Source of the DNA: Chloroflexota bacterium
GTDB lineage: Bacteria > Chloroflexota > Anaerolineae > CG2-30-64-16
Direction: 5' to 3'
Assembly: GCA_026389845.1 (NCBI GenBank)
Contig: JAPLHB010000066.1
Coordinates: 1-55,692 of the forward strand
DNA: 55,692 nucleotides
Part shown: positions 47,123 to 55,669 of the stretch, piece after piece
Layout of the letters: the number at the start of each line of letters is the position of its first letter
How positions within the stretch are numbered: position 1 is the stretch's first letter
Position numbers and translations under genes: made by a program
Notes under the pieces: generated by a model
What the model saw: only the letters and a program-made list of their open reading frames with translations
Databases searched by the model: none
What the model was told of the DNA's origin: nothing

Positions 47123-48319
47123 ATGCAGCGCTTCTCACGTCTCGACCGGTTATCCATTGTCGCCTATCTCACCCTGGCTGGGGTAACTGCCGCCGGCTTG
47201 TGGCAGATTGACCGCATCCTCCTGCGCTGGCTCGCCCTGGGCCTCCTGGTGGGCTTCGGCCTGCTGCACAGCCGCCTGCCGGAACAAAATGGCTCACCGC
47301 AAAGCCGGCGCCTGGCCAACCTGATCATCGCCGCCCAAACCGGGCTGGTGTTGGCGCTGATCGAAACCACGCGGATCGGTTTCCCATTTATCTTCCTGTT
47401 TTTTATCCTGAGTGTGACGGTGATGCTTTACAACCCGCTGCGCCTGGGGCTGATGTGGCTGGGCGGCTTCGTCCTGCTCACCGGCTGGTTCTTCTTCGAG
47501 CAGGAAGGCCTGAGCAGTGGGTTGCAGGCGATGGCGATTTATGCGGGTGGTTATCTGTTCTTCGGCGTTATCACCAATGCGCTGACCCAGGCGCGCTTGA
47601 CCCAACGCCAAAACGCCCTGCTGCTGGGCGAACTGCAGCACAAGAACCGCCAGCTTGAAGCATACGCCGCCCAGATTGAGACGCTGGCGGTGGTCGAAGA
47701 GCGCAACCGGCTGGCGCGGGAAGTGCACGATAGCATCGGCCACCGGCTGACGACCGCGGCAGTCCAACTGGAGGGCGCCCAGCGCCTGGCGGCCAACGAG
47801 CCTGCGCGGGCCGCCGCGCTGATCGGCGCCGGCCGCCAGCAGGTGCGCGAGGCGCTGCAAGACCTGCGCCGGACGGTCGGGCGGCTGCGTGAGCCGGTTG
47901 AAATCGAGCTTTCGCTGCCGCAGGCGTTGCACCGCCTGGCCACCAGTTTTCAGGAAGCGACCGGCCTGGCGGTCCACCTGGAGTTGCCCGAAAATGCCTG
48001 TGAGGTTACCTCTTCTCAGCGCCTGGCCCTTTACCGCACCGCGCAGGAGGGTTTGACCAACATCCAGCGCCATGCCGCCGCTCACCAGGCCTGGCTGCAC
48101 CTGGCATGCTCGCCCGACCGGATTTCCCTGCAGGTGATGGATGACGGCTGCGGCTTGCTTACCGGTACCCCCAGCACCGGCTTTGGCCTGGCTGGCCTGC
48201 GCGAGCGGGCGGCCCAACTGGACGGCGCCATCACCCTTGCAGACCGGCCGGGCGGCGGCACGATCCTGGCGATCCAACTCCCCATACATACTGTGTTTGT
48301 CCCTGTTCAGGAAGACTAA
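47123..48319 (+). CDS. NarL-family sensor histidine kinase
   Basis: 398 residues. About four to six membrane helices lie in residues 10-150 with no large outside domain, then a coiled coil, a HisKA_3 dimerisation box EERNRLAREVHDSIGHRLT (His202) and an HATPase domain with TNIQRHAAAHQAW, MDDGCGLL and FGLAGLRERAAQL. It signals to the LuxR-type regulator encoded three bases downstream. The membrane-only sensor suggests an envelope or intramembrane stimulus, as in LiaS/DesK types. The preceding bactofilin-like membrane protein could be part of the same response. Confidence 0.94.
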   Translation: MQRFSRLDRLSIVAYLTLAGVTAAGLWQIDRILLRWLALGLLVGFGLLHSRLPEQNGSPQSRRLANLIIAAQTGLVLALIETTRIGFPFIFLFFILSVTVMLYNPLRLGLMWLGGFVLLTGWFFFEQEGLSSGLQAMAIYAGGYLFFGVITNALTQARLTQRQNALLLGELQHKNRQLEAYAAQIETLAVVEERNRLAREVHDSIGHRLTTAAVQLEGAQRLAANEPARAAALIGAGRQQVREALQDLRRTVGRLREPVEIELSLPQALHRLATSFQEATGLAVHLELPENACEVTSSQRLALYRTAQEGLTNIQRHAAAHQAWLHLACSPDRISLQVMDDGCGLLTGTPSTGFGLAGLRERAAQLDGAITLADRPGGGTILAIQLPIHTVFVPVQED

Positions 48320-48322
48320 CCC

Positions 48323-48988
48323 ATGGCACCTATCCGTATCTTGATCGTAGATGACCAGCGCCTGATGCGTGAAGGCTTGCGCACGCTGCTGGAGCTGGAA
48401 AGCGACCTGGAGATCGCAGCCGAGGCTGAGGATGGGCTTGCCGCCCTCGATCAGTACGAAGCGACCCACCCGGCTGTCGTGCTGATGGACATTCGGATGC
48501 CCCGCCTGGATGGTGTGGAGGCCACGCGCCGCCTGTGCCAGCGCTGGCCCGAGGCGCGGGTGATCATCCTGACTACCTTCGATGACGACGCGTACGTGTT
48601 CGATGGGCTGCGCGCTGGGGCGCTTGGCTACCTGCTCAAGGATGTCTCGGGCCACGAGCTGGCCGAAGCCGTCCGCAAGGTTGCCGCCGGTGGGGCGCTG
48701 ATTGAGCCTTCGGTGGCGCGCAAAGTGCTGGCCGAGTTCGCGCGCCTGGCGGAGCCTACCCGCACGGCCCGCGATCGCCTCGCCGAGCCGCTGTCTGAAC
48801 GCGAACAGGGGATCTTGCGCCTGCTGGCGTTGGGCGCCAACAACCGCCAGATCGCCAGCCAGCTCTCCCTGGCAGAAGGCACGGTTAAAAACTATATCTC
48901 AACCATCCTGGATAAACTGGGTGTACAAGACCGCACCCAGGCCGCCTTGTGTGCCCGCGAGCTTGGGCTGCTGAAACCTGATGCGTAG
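48323..48988 (+). CDS. LuxR/NarL-type response regulator
   Basis: 221 residues. The receiver has the acidic pair Asp10-Asp11, phospho-acceptor Asp56 in VVLMDIRMP, a Thr in ILTTFDDD and a Lys in YLLKDVS. The GerE-type HTH is LSEREQGILRLLALGANNRQ followed by IASQLSLAEGTVKNYISTI. It is the partner of the kinase at 47123-48319. Confidence 0.96.
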   Translation: MAPIRILIVDDQRLMREGLRTLLELESDLEIAAEAEDGLAALDQYEATHPAVVLMDIRMPRLDGVEATRRLCQRWPEARVIILTTFDDDAYVFDGLRAGALGYLLKDVSGHELAEAVRKVAAGGALIEPSVARKVLAEFARLAEPTRTARDRLAEPLSEREQGILRLLALGANNRQIASQLSLAEGTVKNYISTILDKLGVQDRTQAALCARELGLLKPDA

Positions 48989-49064
48989 GCCGCTGATTTG
49001 GACCGGCACGCTATGACTGCATCCTGAGCGGAGCGCAGCGAAGATGAAGACAGAGGAGCGAAGC

Positions 49065-49586
49065 ATGCCATCAATACAGGAAGACATGAATGAGTTCAGG
49101 CGGCAACTTAGGAACGGGGCAATCCAGAAAGCATACAGAGCGCTGCTCGAGTACATGATGGATCTGCAAACGGATTTTAAGAACAAGTACCCGAGCTATG
49201 GCACATCAGGTCTCTATCACGGCTACATGGACATGACCTACCTCGCCATCTTCCCGCAGTCACTCAAGCAGCGCGATCTGAAGATCGCAATCGTCTTCAA
49301 CTACGCAGCGTTCAGATTCGAAGCCTGGCTGGCAGGGAGTAATAGGAAGGTTCAACAGAAGTACTGGGAGCTGTTCAGGGATAGCCAATGGAATGAATAC
49401 CGCGTTGTCGCACCTGCAAAGGGTGTTGACGCGATCGTTGAGTACACTTTGGCCGAGGGCTTCGACTTTGGTGACCTCGACAGCTTGACCGCGGGCATCG
49501 AAAAGAACACGATCAAGTTCATTGACGACATTGAGAGATTCCTACGGGGGGGTGTATCGGGTGAAGTAGAAGAAGCATCACGTTAG
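49065..49586 (+). CDS. DUF7000-like conserved protein
   Basis: 173 residues from ATG 49065 after AGAGGAG. The block MDLQTDFKNKYPSYGTSGLY with MDMTYLAIFP, then KIAIVFNYAAFRFEAWLAG, I associate with the DUF7000 family of small soluble proteins of unknown function; the family number is from memory. The C-terminal tail is acidic. The base composition is more AT-rich than its neighbours, which suggests transfer. A partial TGAGCGGAGCG repeat lies just upstream (49024-49040). Confidence 0.75.
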   Translation: MPSIQEDMNEFRRQLRNGAIQKAYRALLEYMMDLQTDFKNKYPSYGTSGLYHGYMDMTYLAIFPQSLKQRDLKIAIVFNYAAFRFEAWLAGSNRKVQQKYWELFRDSQWNEYRVVAPAKGVDAIVEYTLAEGFDFGDLDSLTAGIEKNTIKFIDDIERFLRGGVSGEVEEASR

Positions 49587-49633
49587 TGTATCGCTTCCGG
49601 CTGAAAATGTGAGCGGTACTTGTCCAGCTTGCC

Positions 49634-49797
49634 CGCCGTGGGTTGAAACCGCACGGCTCAGTAGGTGGAAGCCGGTCGAGACCGGCTGGCGTGGCGGCGT
49701 TCTGAGCCCGCTTGAGTGGGCTTGCACCTCATCAGCCGGTCGGCTTCAGCCACCGGCGGGCTTCGCTCGAGGCGAGCCAGGTTTCAACCGATCGGGA
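49634..49797. repeat. Inverted-repeat cluster before the restriction-modification genes
   Basis: GGTTGAAACC and GGTTTCAACC are outer arms, with inner GGTGGAAGCCGGTC/GGCTTCAGCCACC and AGCCCGCTTGAGTGGGCTT hairpins. No gene is visible in 49587-50104. Confidence 0.65.
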
Positions 49798-49817
49798 TCC
49801 CCCGCCCCTCTGCTCAC

Positions 49818-49846
49818 TTGCCCCCCATCCCTGCCCATGCTATAAT
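49818..49846 (+). promoter_or_regulatory. Promoter upstream of the restriction-modification system
   Basis: TTGCCC (49818-49823), a 17-base spacer and TATAAT (49841-49846). The transcript would start near 49853 and meet a hairpin (49892-49916) and a terminator (49999-50040) before the mod gene. Confidence 0.72.
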
Positions 49847-49998
49847 CCACACTCGGAAGCTAACAGAAGTTTCCAGCACTTAAACACCAAAGCCGGTCAG
49901 TTCACACCTGACCGGCCTTGCCAACCCGTTTCCTGTCTCACCCAGGACCCGGGCATCGCAGCCCTCATCTTAGCACACCCGTTCTTCCCGCGCAAATG

Positions 49999-50040
49999 AG
50001 GCCGCGATCCCCCTCCCCTGGGGCCGCGGCCTTTTGCTTT
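49999..50040 (+). terminator. Terminator inside the mod leader
   Basis: AGGCCGCG (49999-50006) pairs with CGCGGCCT (50025-50032), with CCCC/GGGG in the loop region, followed by TTTGCTTTT. It would end a transcript from the promoter at 49818 after about 185 bases. Confidence 0.7.
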
Positions 50041-50104
50041 TCCGTATTCAATAGCCGCCTGCAGCGCGTCGAGCAACAAGCAAAACCAGCAAAGGAGCAC
50101 CAAC

Positions 50105-52561
50105 TTGGCGGCCATAGATGACTTGATCGCCCAAATCGAAGACAAAGTGCTGCGCGCACGATTGAAAGAGGAAGCCGACCGCTTGCGCCGCGAGAAGAAG
50201 TTCGGCCTTGTCTTTGAAGAACACCTGCCCGAGTTGACGCCAGCCTACTCCGCAAAGGTGTGCCCAGGCTGTCTCGCCGCCAAACGCGGCGCGGCGCTGA
50301 CCGATGTCTGGCGGGTGCTCGTCGTTGAAAACGGCCAGGCCCATTGCCTGAACCGCGCCAGCGGCGTGCATGAATCCCTTGCTGTGAACGACCTGGTGAC
50401 CGTGCTCGAATTCGGCGATCCCATCTTCCCCTCCCTCGTGCCCATGGATCGGGTGCAGAATGGCCCCGCAGACGCGCCCTGGCACACCCTGATCGAGGCC
50501 GACAACTACCACGCCCTGCAACTGCTGGAATACCTCTACGCCGGCCAGGTGGATTGCATCTACATTGACCCGCCTTACAACACCGGCGCGCGGGATTGGA
50601 AGTACAACAACGATTACGTGGACAGTAACGACCGTTGGCAGCACAGCAAGTGGTTGGCAATGATGAGCCGCCGGCTGATATTAGCAAAGCGGCTGCTCAA
50701 CCCAAACACGGGTGTCTTGATAGTGACCATTGATGAGCACGAAGTTCACCATTTGGGCATGCTGCTCGAGCATATCTTCCCCGAATGTGTGCGCCAGATG
50801 GTGACAATCGTGATCAATCAGAAGGGTGTCTCTCAAGGCCGCCTGGCGCGAGTCGAAGAACACGCAATCTACACATTCATGCCAGGTGCATATCTCAAGA
50901 CCCATCATGACGATCTGCTGTCAATGGATAAGTCTGAGAGTTCGCGGCCTTTAGAACCCAGATGGGAGCGTCTGCTCAGAGGTGGCAATAACTCGAGGCG
51001 AGAAGATAGACCAGGGCTTTTCTACCCTCTATTTGTTGATCCAAAACGAAAGGCCATCACGGGCGTAGGTGAAGTTCTGCCTCTTACCGAAGTTCCTGAT
51101 CTGAAATCTACCGCGAGTGGTGAAGTTGTATGGCCAGTACGTACCGATGGTTCGCTCGGAAATTGGCAGTTGAAGCCGTCGACATTTCAGGAGCTTGCGG
51201 GAATGGGCTATGTACGTCTCGGTGGTTTTCATAAAGAGCAAAGCACCTGGACCGTATTGTACCTGAATCGAGGGACAAGGGCCCGCATCGAAAGCGGGGA
51301 CATACGCATAGTTGGACGCGATCCGGTCTCAGGTTCCGTTCAGATCGAGTACTCTAGTCCTGAAGCACGCCAAAGGAATCTGAAAACGGTGTGGCATCGC
51401 GGGAACCATGACTCAGGGATATATGGATCGAGTATCCTCCGCGCCATCATAGGTGGCGAGGTCAACTTCGCCTTTCCCAAGTCGCTTTACGCGGTTCGCG
51501 ATGCTGTAGGTGCAGTAGTGCGAGATAAGCCAAGTGCCCTGGTCGTTGATTTCTTCGCCGGTTCTGGCACGACATTGCATGCCGTCGAGATGTTGAACGA
51601 ATACGACGGCGGCAACCGTCGCTGTATCCTGGTCACGAATAACGAAGTCTCCGAAGATGAGGCGCGAAGCTTGGCCGCGCAGGGTCATCGCCCCGGCGAC
51701 GAACCGTGGGAGCAGCACGGCGTCTGCCGTTCGGTCACCTGGCCCCGCTCCAAGTACACCGTCCTGGGTCGGCGGGACGACGGCACGGAATTGCCGGGCG
51801 AGTACCTGACTGGCCGCACAGTGACCAAAGCAAAATCCCGCACGTTCCGTCAGCTCAGCTTCCTAGACCCAACCACGCTCACCACCACCGCGCGCAAGCG
51901 GGAGCTAGTCAGCCTGATCCAGACCATTCCCGCCAGCGAGATCAAAGGTGACACTGCCTGGTTCGTCTCCGCCGAGGAGCGCTGCACGGCTGCCATCCTC
52001 TTCGACGCCACGCAGGGCGATGCCTTCCTGGATGCGCTCGATGGGATGGATCACGTCACCCACTTCTACATCGTCACTCAGAACAACCGGCGCTTTGCCG
52101 AGCTGAAGGCGCAAATCGAAGAACTGCTCGGCCCCATCGAAGCCCCAGAAGAAGAAAAACGCCCCATGCGCGAGGGCTTCCCCGCCAACCTGGCATACTT
52201 CAAACTCGATTTCCTCGACAAGAACCAGGTGGCCCTGGGCCGGCAGTTCCAGGAGATCCTGCCGCTGCTGTGGCTGCGCGCCGGCGCAGTCGGCGTCAGG
52301 CCCGAACTGCCCACCGGCGCGCCGATCCCGGCCCTGGTGATCCCTGCCGCCAACCCCTTCGCCGTGCTGGTGGATGAAACCCGCTTTGCCGACTTCCTGG
52401 AGACCGTGAGCGGGCGCAGCGACATCACCCATCTGTTCCTCGTCACCGACTCCGAAGACGCCTTCCGGGAGATGGCCGCGCAATTGGCGGCTCCCCACGT
52501 GATCCAGCTTTATCGGGACTATCTGGAGAACTTCATGATCAACCGCGGAGAGACGACATGA
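50105..52561 (+). CDS. Type III-like restriction-modification methyltransferase (Mod)
   Basis: 818 residues from TTG 50105 after AAAGGAGCACC; the N-terminus LIAQIEDKVLRARLKEEADR and FGLVFEEHLPE fits the family. Beta-class N6-adenine methyltransferase order: motif IV DPPYNTG (155-161) first, then motif I VVDFFAGSGTT (481-491). The middle (about 230-460) is the target-recognition region, with lower GC. The last 200 residues form an extra domain (IPASEIKGDTAWFVS, THFYIVTQNNRRFAEL). It marks one strand of an asymmetric site and is needed for restriction by Res. It overlaps the helicase gene by ATGA. Confidence 0.93.
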   Translation: MAAIDDLIAQIEDKVLRARLKEEADRLRREKKFGLVFEEHLPELTPAYSAKVCPGCLAAKRGAALTDVWRVLVVENGQAHCLNRASGVHESLAVNDLVTVLEFGDPIFPSLVPMDRVQNGPADAPWHTLIEADNYHALQLLEYLYAGQVDCIYIDPPYNTGARDWKYNNDYVDSNDRWQHSKWLAMMSRRLILAKRLLNPNTGVLIVTIDEHEVHHLGMLLEHIFPECVRQMVTIVINQKGVSQGRLARVEEHAIYTFMPGAYLKTHHDDLLSMDKSESSRPLEPRWERLLRGGNNSRREDRPGLFYPLFVDPKRKAITGVGEVLPLTEVPDLKSTASGEVVWPVRTDGSLGNWQLKPSTFQELAGMGYVRLGGFHKEQSTWTVLYLNRGTRARIESGDIRIVGRDPVSGSVQIEYSSPEARQRNLKTVWHRGNHDSGIYGSSILRAIIGGEVNFAFPKSLYAVRDAVGAVVRDKPSALVVDFFAGSGTTLHAVEMLNEYDGGNRRCILVTNNEVSEDEARSLAAQGHRPGDEPWEQHGVCRSVTWPRSKYTVLGRRDDGTELPGEYLTGRTVTKAKSRTFRQLSFLDPTTLTTTARKRELVSLIQTIPASEIKGDTAWFVSAEERCTAAILFDATQGDAFLDALDGMDHVTHFYIVTQNNRRFAELKAQIEELLGPIEAPEEEKRPMREGFPANLAYFKLDFLDKNQVALGRQFQEILPLLWLRAGAVGVRPELPTGAPIPALVIPAANPFAVLVDETRFADFLETVSGRSDITHLFLVTDSEDAFREMAAQLAAPHVIQLYRDYLENFMINRGETT

Positions 52562-53931
52562 AGGTCACACTGTTCGATTTCCAAGAAGATGCCCTGGCGG
52601 AGCTTCACAAGAAGCTGGCGCAGGCGCGCGTGTTTGCGTCGGCTGACAACCCGCAGGCGATCTCCTTTTCCGCGCCCACGGGCTCCGGCAAGACCATCGT
52701 CATGGCGGCGCTGTTCGAGGATATCTTCTTTGGCACGTCCGAGCTTGAGGCGCAGCCCGATGCCGTGATTCTGTGGATCTCCGATATGCCGGAGCTGAAC
52801 GAACAGACCCGGCTGAAGATCGAGAGCAAGTCCGACCGCATCCGCGTGCGCCAATTGATGACCGTTGATTCGACCTACGACGTCGAACGGTTGGCCGGTG
52901 GCAGCATCTACTTCATGAACACCCAAAAGCTGGGCACGGACAAACTGCTCACGCGCAAAGGCGATCAACGTCAACACACCATTTGGGAGATCCTCACCGC
53001 CACCGCCCAGGCCATTCCCGACCGCTTCTACGTGGTGATTGACGAGGCGCATCGCGGCATGCGCACAGGAAAGGCAGCCGAAAAAGCGCTGACCATCATG
53101 CAGAAGTTCCTGCTGGGCAGCGCCGAAGATGGGCTGTGCCGTATGCCGCTGGTGTTGGGACTATCCGCCACACCCCAGCGCTTCGAGAGTTTGCTGGCAG
53201 GCACCGACCATACCGTGTACAAAGTCCACGTCAAGGCGGACGATGTCCGAGAATCCGGACTGCTCAAAGATCGCATCGTCATCAATTATCCGGCCGCCGC
53301 CAGACAAGCGGAAATGACTTTGCTGGGCGAAGCCGCTGCCCGCTGGCAGACGATGCGCAAGCGCTGGGGAGCGTACTGTCAAGCCGAAACCGAACCCGAA
53401 GTCCGTCCGATCCTGGTCGTTCAAGTGGAAGATGGCAACGACAAGGTGCTGACCAAGACAAATCTGGGGGCAACCCTATCAACGCTGGAAAGCGTGCTCG
53501 GACGCCGGCTCGAAGAGGGCGAAGTGGCCCACACCTTCAACGACATCGGTGACCAAGTGGTTGATGGCCGCCGCGTGCGCCATGTCGAGGCCTCCCGCAT
53601 CGAGGAAGACCCCAAGATCAATGTTGTGCTCTTCAAGATGAGCCTCTCCACCGGCTGGGATTGCCCCCGCGCCGAAGTGATGATGTCCTTCCGCCCGGCC
53701 CAGGATCACACCTACATCGCCCAACTTCTGGGACGGATGGTGCGGGCGCCGCTTGCGCGCCGAATTGAGAAGGATGCGGCGCTGAACGACGTGCATCTCT
53801 ACCTGCCGCGCTATGACCGCGAGACTGTTGAAGCCATCGTCAAAGACCTGCAGAATACGGAAGATGTGCCGCCCACTACCATCGGCACCGGCCGCGAGCT
53901 GATCACCATTGAGCAACGCGCAAGCTGGTGA
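52558..53931 (+). CDS. Type III restriction Res subunit, helicase part
   Basis: 457 residues. The SF2 helicase motifs are Walker A APTGSGKT (39-46), DEAH (162-165), SATP (203-206) and, near the end, LLGRMVRAP. In complete Res proteins a nuclease domain follows in the same chain (about 900 residues in total). Here the frame ends at TGA 53929-53931, and the nuclease continues in another frame from GTG 53928. The last residues, RELITIEQRASW, lack a segment that I expect before VTYRVNAVRKQ in homologues. It is coupled to mod by a 4-base overlap. Confidence 0.9.
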   Translation: MKVTLFDFQEDALAELHKKLAQARVFASADNPQAISFSAPTGSGKTIVMAALFEDIFFGTSELEAQPDAVILWISDMPELNEQTRLKIESKSDRIRVRQLMTVDSTYDVERLAGGSIYFMNTQKLGTDKLLTRKGDQRQHTIWEILTATAQAIPDRFYVVIDEAHRGMRTGKAAEKALTIMQKFLLGSAEDGLCRMPLVLGLSATPQRFESLLAGTDHTVYKVHVKADDVRESGLLKDRIVINYPAAARQAEMTLLGEAAARWQTMRKRWGAYCQAETEPEVRPILVVQVEDGNDKVLTKTNLGATLSTLESVLGRRLEEGEVAHTFNDIGDQVVDGRRVRHVEASRIEEDPKINVVLFKMSLSTGWDCPRAEVMMSFRPAQDHTYIAQLLGRMVRAPLARRIEKDAALNDVHLYLPRYDRETVEAIVKDLQNTEDVPPTTIGTGRELITIEQRASW

Positions 53932-55025
53932 CATATCGGGTCAACGCCGTGCGCAAGCAGAGCAATCTCCGCCGCCTGATGGGCTTGGGCCGTGGCCTGA
54001 CCCATGACCGGATTGACGAAACACTTCAAGATCAAGTTACCAACAAGATCATCGGAAAAATGACCGGGGAGATTCAGCGCATCCGGTCATCCGCGGAATT
54101 TTCACAGCGGGCCAGGGAGATCACCGGCGTAGCGCTTGAAGCCGTGGCGATCAGAGGCGCCGTCATGTTGGACGAACGGGAACGCTATACCATCGAAGCA
54201 GCTTCGGCAGATATAGACCGTCGTTTTCAGCAGGCCGGCCGCCTATTGGGCAACGGACTGCACGTGGCCTACTGGAAAGCGCAAGGCAATCGAGACGCCG
54301 ACGCGGTCAAGGTCGAAGCGATCGTTCTGTCCCAAGATCACTCAGGCATGCAAGGGCTTGAGAATCTCGCCGAGGCGGAATTCGATAACCTGTATGAGCA
54401 GCACAAGTGGAGCATCGTTGACCTCAAAGAGATGCGCCGCAGGCACTACGAAAAACTTCGCGTGGCGGCCGCAGACCCCCAAGACATTTCCTGGCTCCTG
54501 CCCGAAAGCATTGATTTCAAGCGTTCACCGGATGCGCCATCCTTCGCTAAACATCTCTATGCAGACGAGAAGGGGAAATTCCAGGTCAACCTGGGCGCCT
54601 GGGAACAGGACGTGCTGGAGGAGGAGCTACACGATCCCGCCGTGGTGGCCTGGTTGCGCAATGTTGATCGCAAGCCCTGGTCGCTTGAGATACCCTATCG
54701 TGACAGCGGCACGTACAAGCCAATGTTTCCCGATCTCGTCATCGTACGCCAGGTCAACAACAGCTTCCGATTCGACATCCTGGAGCCTCACGACCCAAGT
54801 CGCGATGATAATGCCGCCAAAGCCGTAGGATTGGCGGAGTTCGCGGAAAAGCATTGGCGCCTTTTCGACCGCATTCAGCTAATCCGCAAAAAGAAAGCGC
54901 CTGACGGGAGGGATCATTACATCCGGCTGGACGTAGGCAAAGAACCTGTGCGCAAAAAGGTCTTGCGTATCACCAGCAATGACGCGCTGGATCAAGTTTT
55001 CGATGACGCAGCAAAGGTGAGTTAG
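53928..55025 (+). CDS. Type III restriction Res subunit, nuclease part
   Basis: 365 residues from GTG 53928, overlapping the helicase stop as GTGA. The start TYRVNAVRKQSNLRRLMGLG is an internal Res sequence rather than a natural N-terminus. The PD-D/ExK nuclease core is visible as YKPMFPDLVIV (Asp269) and RFDILEPH (Glu286), with a Lys in DDNAAKAVG. This part makes the double-strand cut. Whether it works as a separate chain or the gene is broken by a frameshift or small deletion cannot be decided from sequence. Confidence 0.85.
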   Translation: MTYRVNAVRKQSNLRRLMGLGRGLTHDRIDETLQDQVTNKIIGKMTGEIQRIRSSAEFSQRAREITGVALEAVAIRGAVMLDERERYTIEAASADIDRRFQQAGRLLGNGLHVAYWKAQGNRDADAVKVEAIVLSQDHSGMQGLENLAEAEFDNLYEQHKWSIVDLKEMRRRHYEKLRVAAADPQDISWLLPESIDFKRSPDAPSFAKHLYADEKGKFQVNLGAWEQDVLEEELHDPAVVAWLRNVDRKPWSLEIPYRDSGTYKPMFPDLVIVRQVNNSFRFDILEPHDPSRDDNAAKAVGLAEFAEKHWRLFDRIQLIRKKKAPDGRDHYIRLDVGKEPVRKKVLRITSNDALDQVFDDAAKVS

Positions 55026-55097
55026 CACATCATGACCCGCCCCCTTTTGCTGTACGGGCGGGCCTTGTGCCCGCCCCCAATCCACCCTGGAGGCCCC

Positions 55098-55442
55098 ATG
55101 GCGCATCGTACCACCATCTTCGAACTTCTCGGCGGCGTAGGTATGCTCGGCGGCGATCTCTTTGCCATCCTGAGTCTCACCGGCTCAATTCTCCTTCTCC
55201 TCATCACCCTGCTGAGCCGACGCACCGGGCGGCGCTCCATGCGCGCCCCCGAACAAATCGCCATGTGGAGTTTTGGCGGACTGCTCTTCGGCATCGTCTG
55301 CGTCGGCTCCATAATCGTAGCCGGCATGCCAGTCACGCGCATCGGCTTCCTTTTCGGTCTCTCTCTGCCCATCACCATCACCCTGCTGCTCCTGTCAGCC
55401 GCGCTCCTGGCAGTCCGAACCTACCTGCGTCGCCGCCCATGA
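55098..55442 (+). CDS. Small membrane protein, hypothetical
   Basis: 114 residues, ATG 55098 after TGGAGG. It has three hydrophobic segments (FAILSLTGSILLLLITLL, MWSFGGLLFGIVCVGSIIV, GFLFGLSLPITITLLLLSA) and a basic tail RTYLRRRP. No family is recognised. It lies 72 bases after the Res nuclease and could be part of the defence operon or unrelated. Confidence 0.65.
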   Translation: MAHRTTIFELLGGVGMLGGDLFAILSLTGSILLLLITLLSRRTGRRSMRAPEQIAMWSFGGLLFGIVCVGSIIVAGMPVTRIGFLFGLSLPITITLLLLSAALLAVRTYLRRRP

Positions 55443-55669
55443 AACACCCTGCCCGATCCCGTCCACCCCCCAACCGCATCGCGTACGGGCGGGGTCTCCC
55501 TGCCCCCCAATCGCTTGCAGGCGGTTTAACAACAGACGAACGGGAGCTTTGCTGTTTTCGATATACTAAAAGGGAACCAGTTGGCTGCACTTTGACAATC
55601 GAAAAGGGAACCACCTGAGCCAAGATCCGTTATCATGGGCGGACGAGACCTATGCTAACGGAGGAAAGG
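55443..55669. other. Intergenic region with direct repeats
   Basis: AAAGGGAACCA occurs twice, at about 55567 and 55603, with TTGACA (55591-55596) between the copies. TATACT lies at about 55562. This could be the operator region of the gene starting at 55670, but no spacing gives a clean promoter. Confidence 0.45.

Noticed and set aside
47294..48655. 453-codon minus-strand frame across the kinase and regulator
   Set aside because: The plus-strand genes carry complete kinase and receiver motifs; the minus product has none.
53900..53940. Programmed -1 frameshift joining the Res halves
   Set aside because: No slippery heptamer or downstream pseudoknot is apparent, and residues seem missing at the join; a split or broken gene is simpler.
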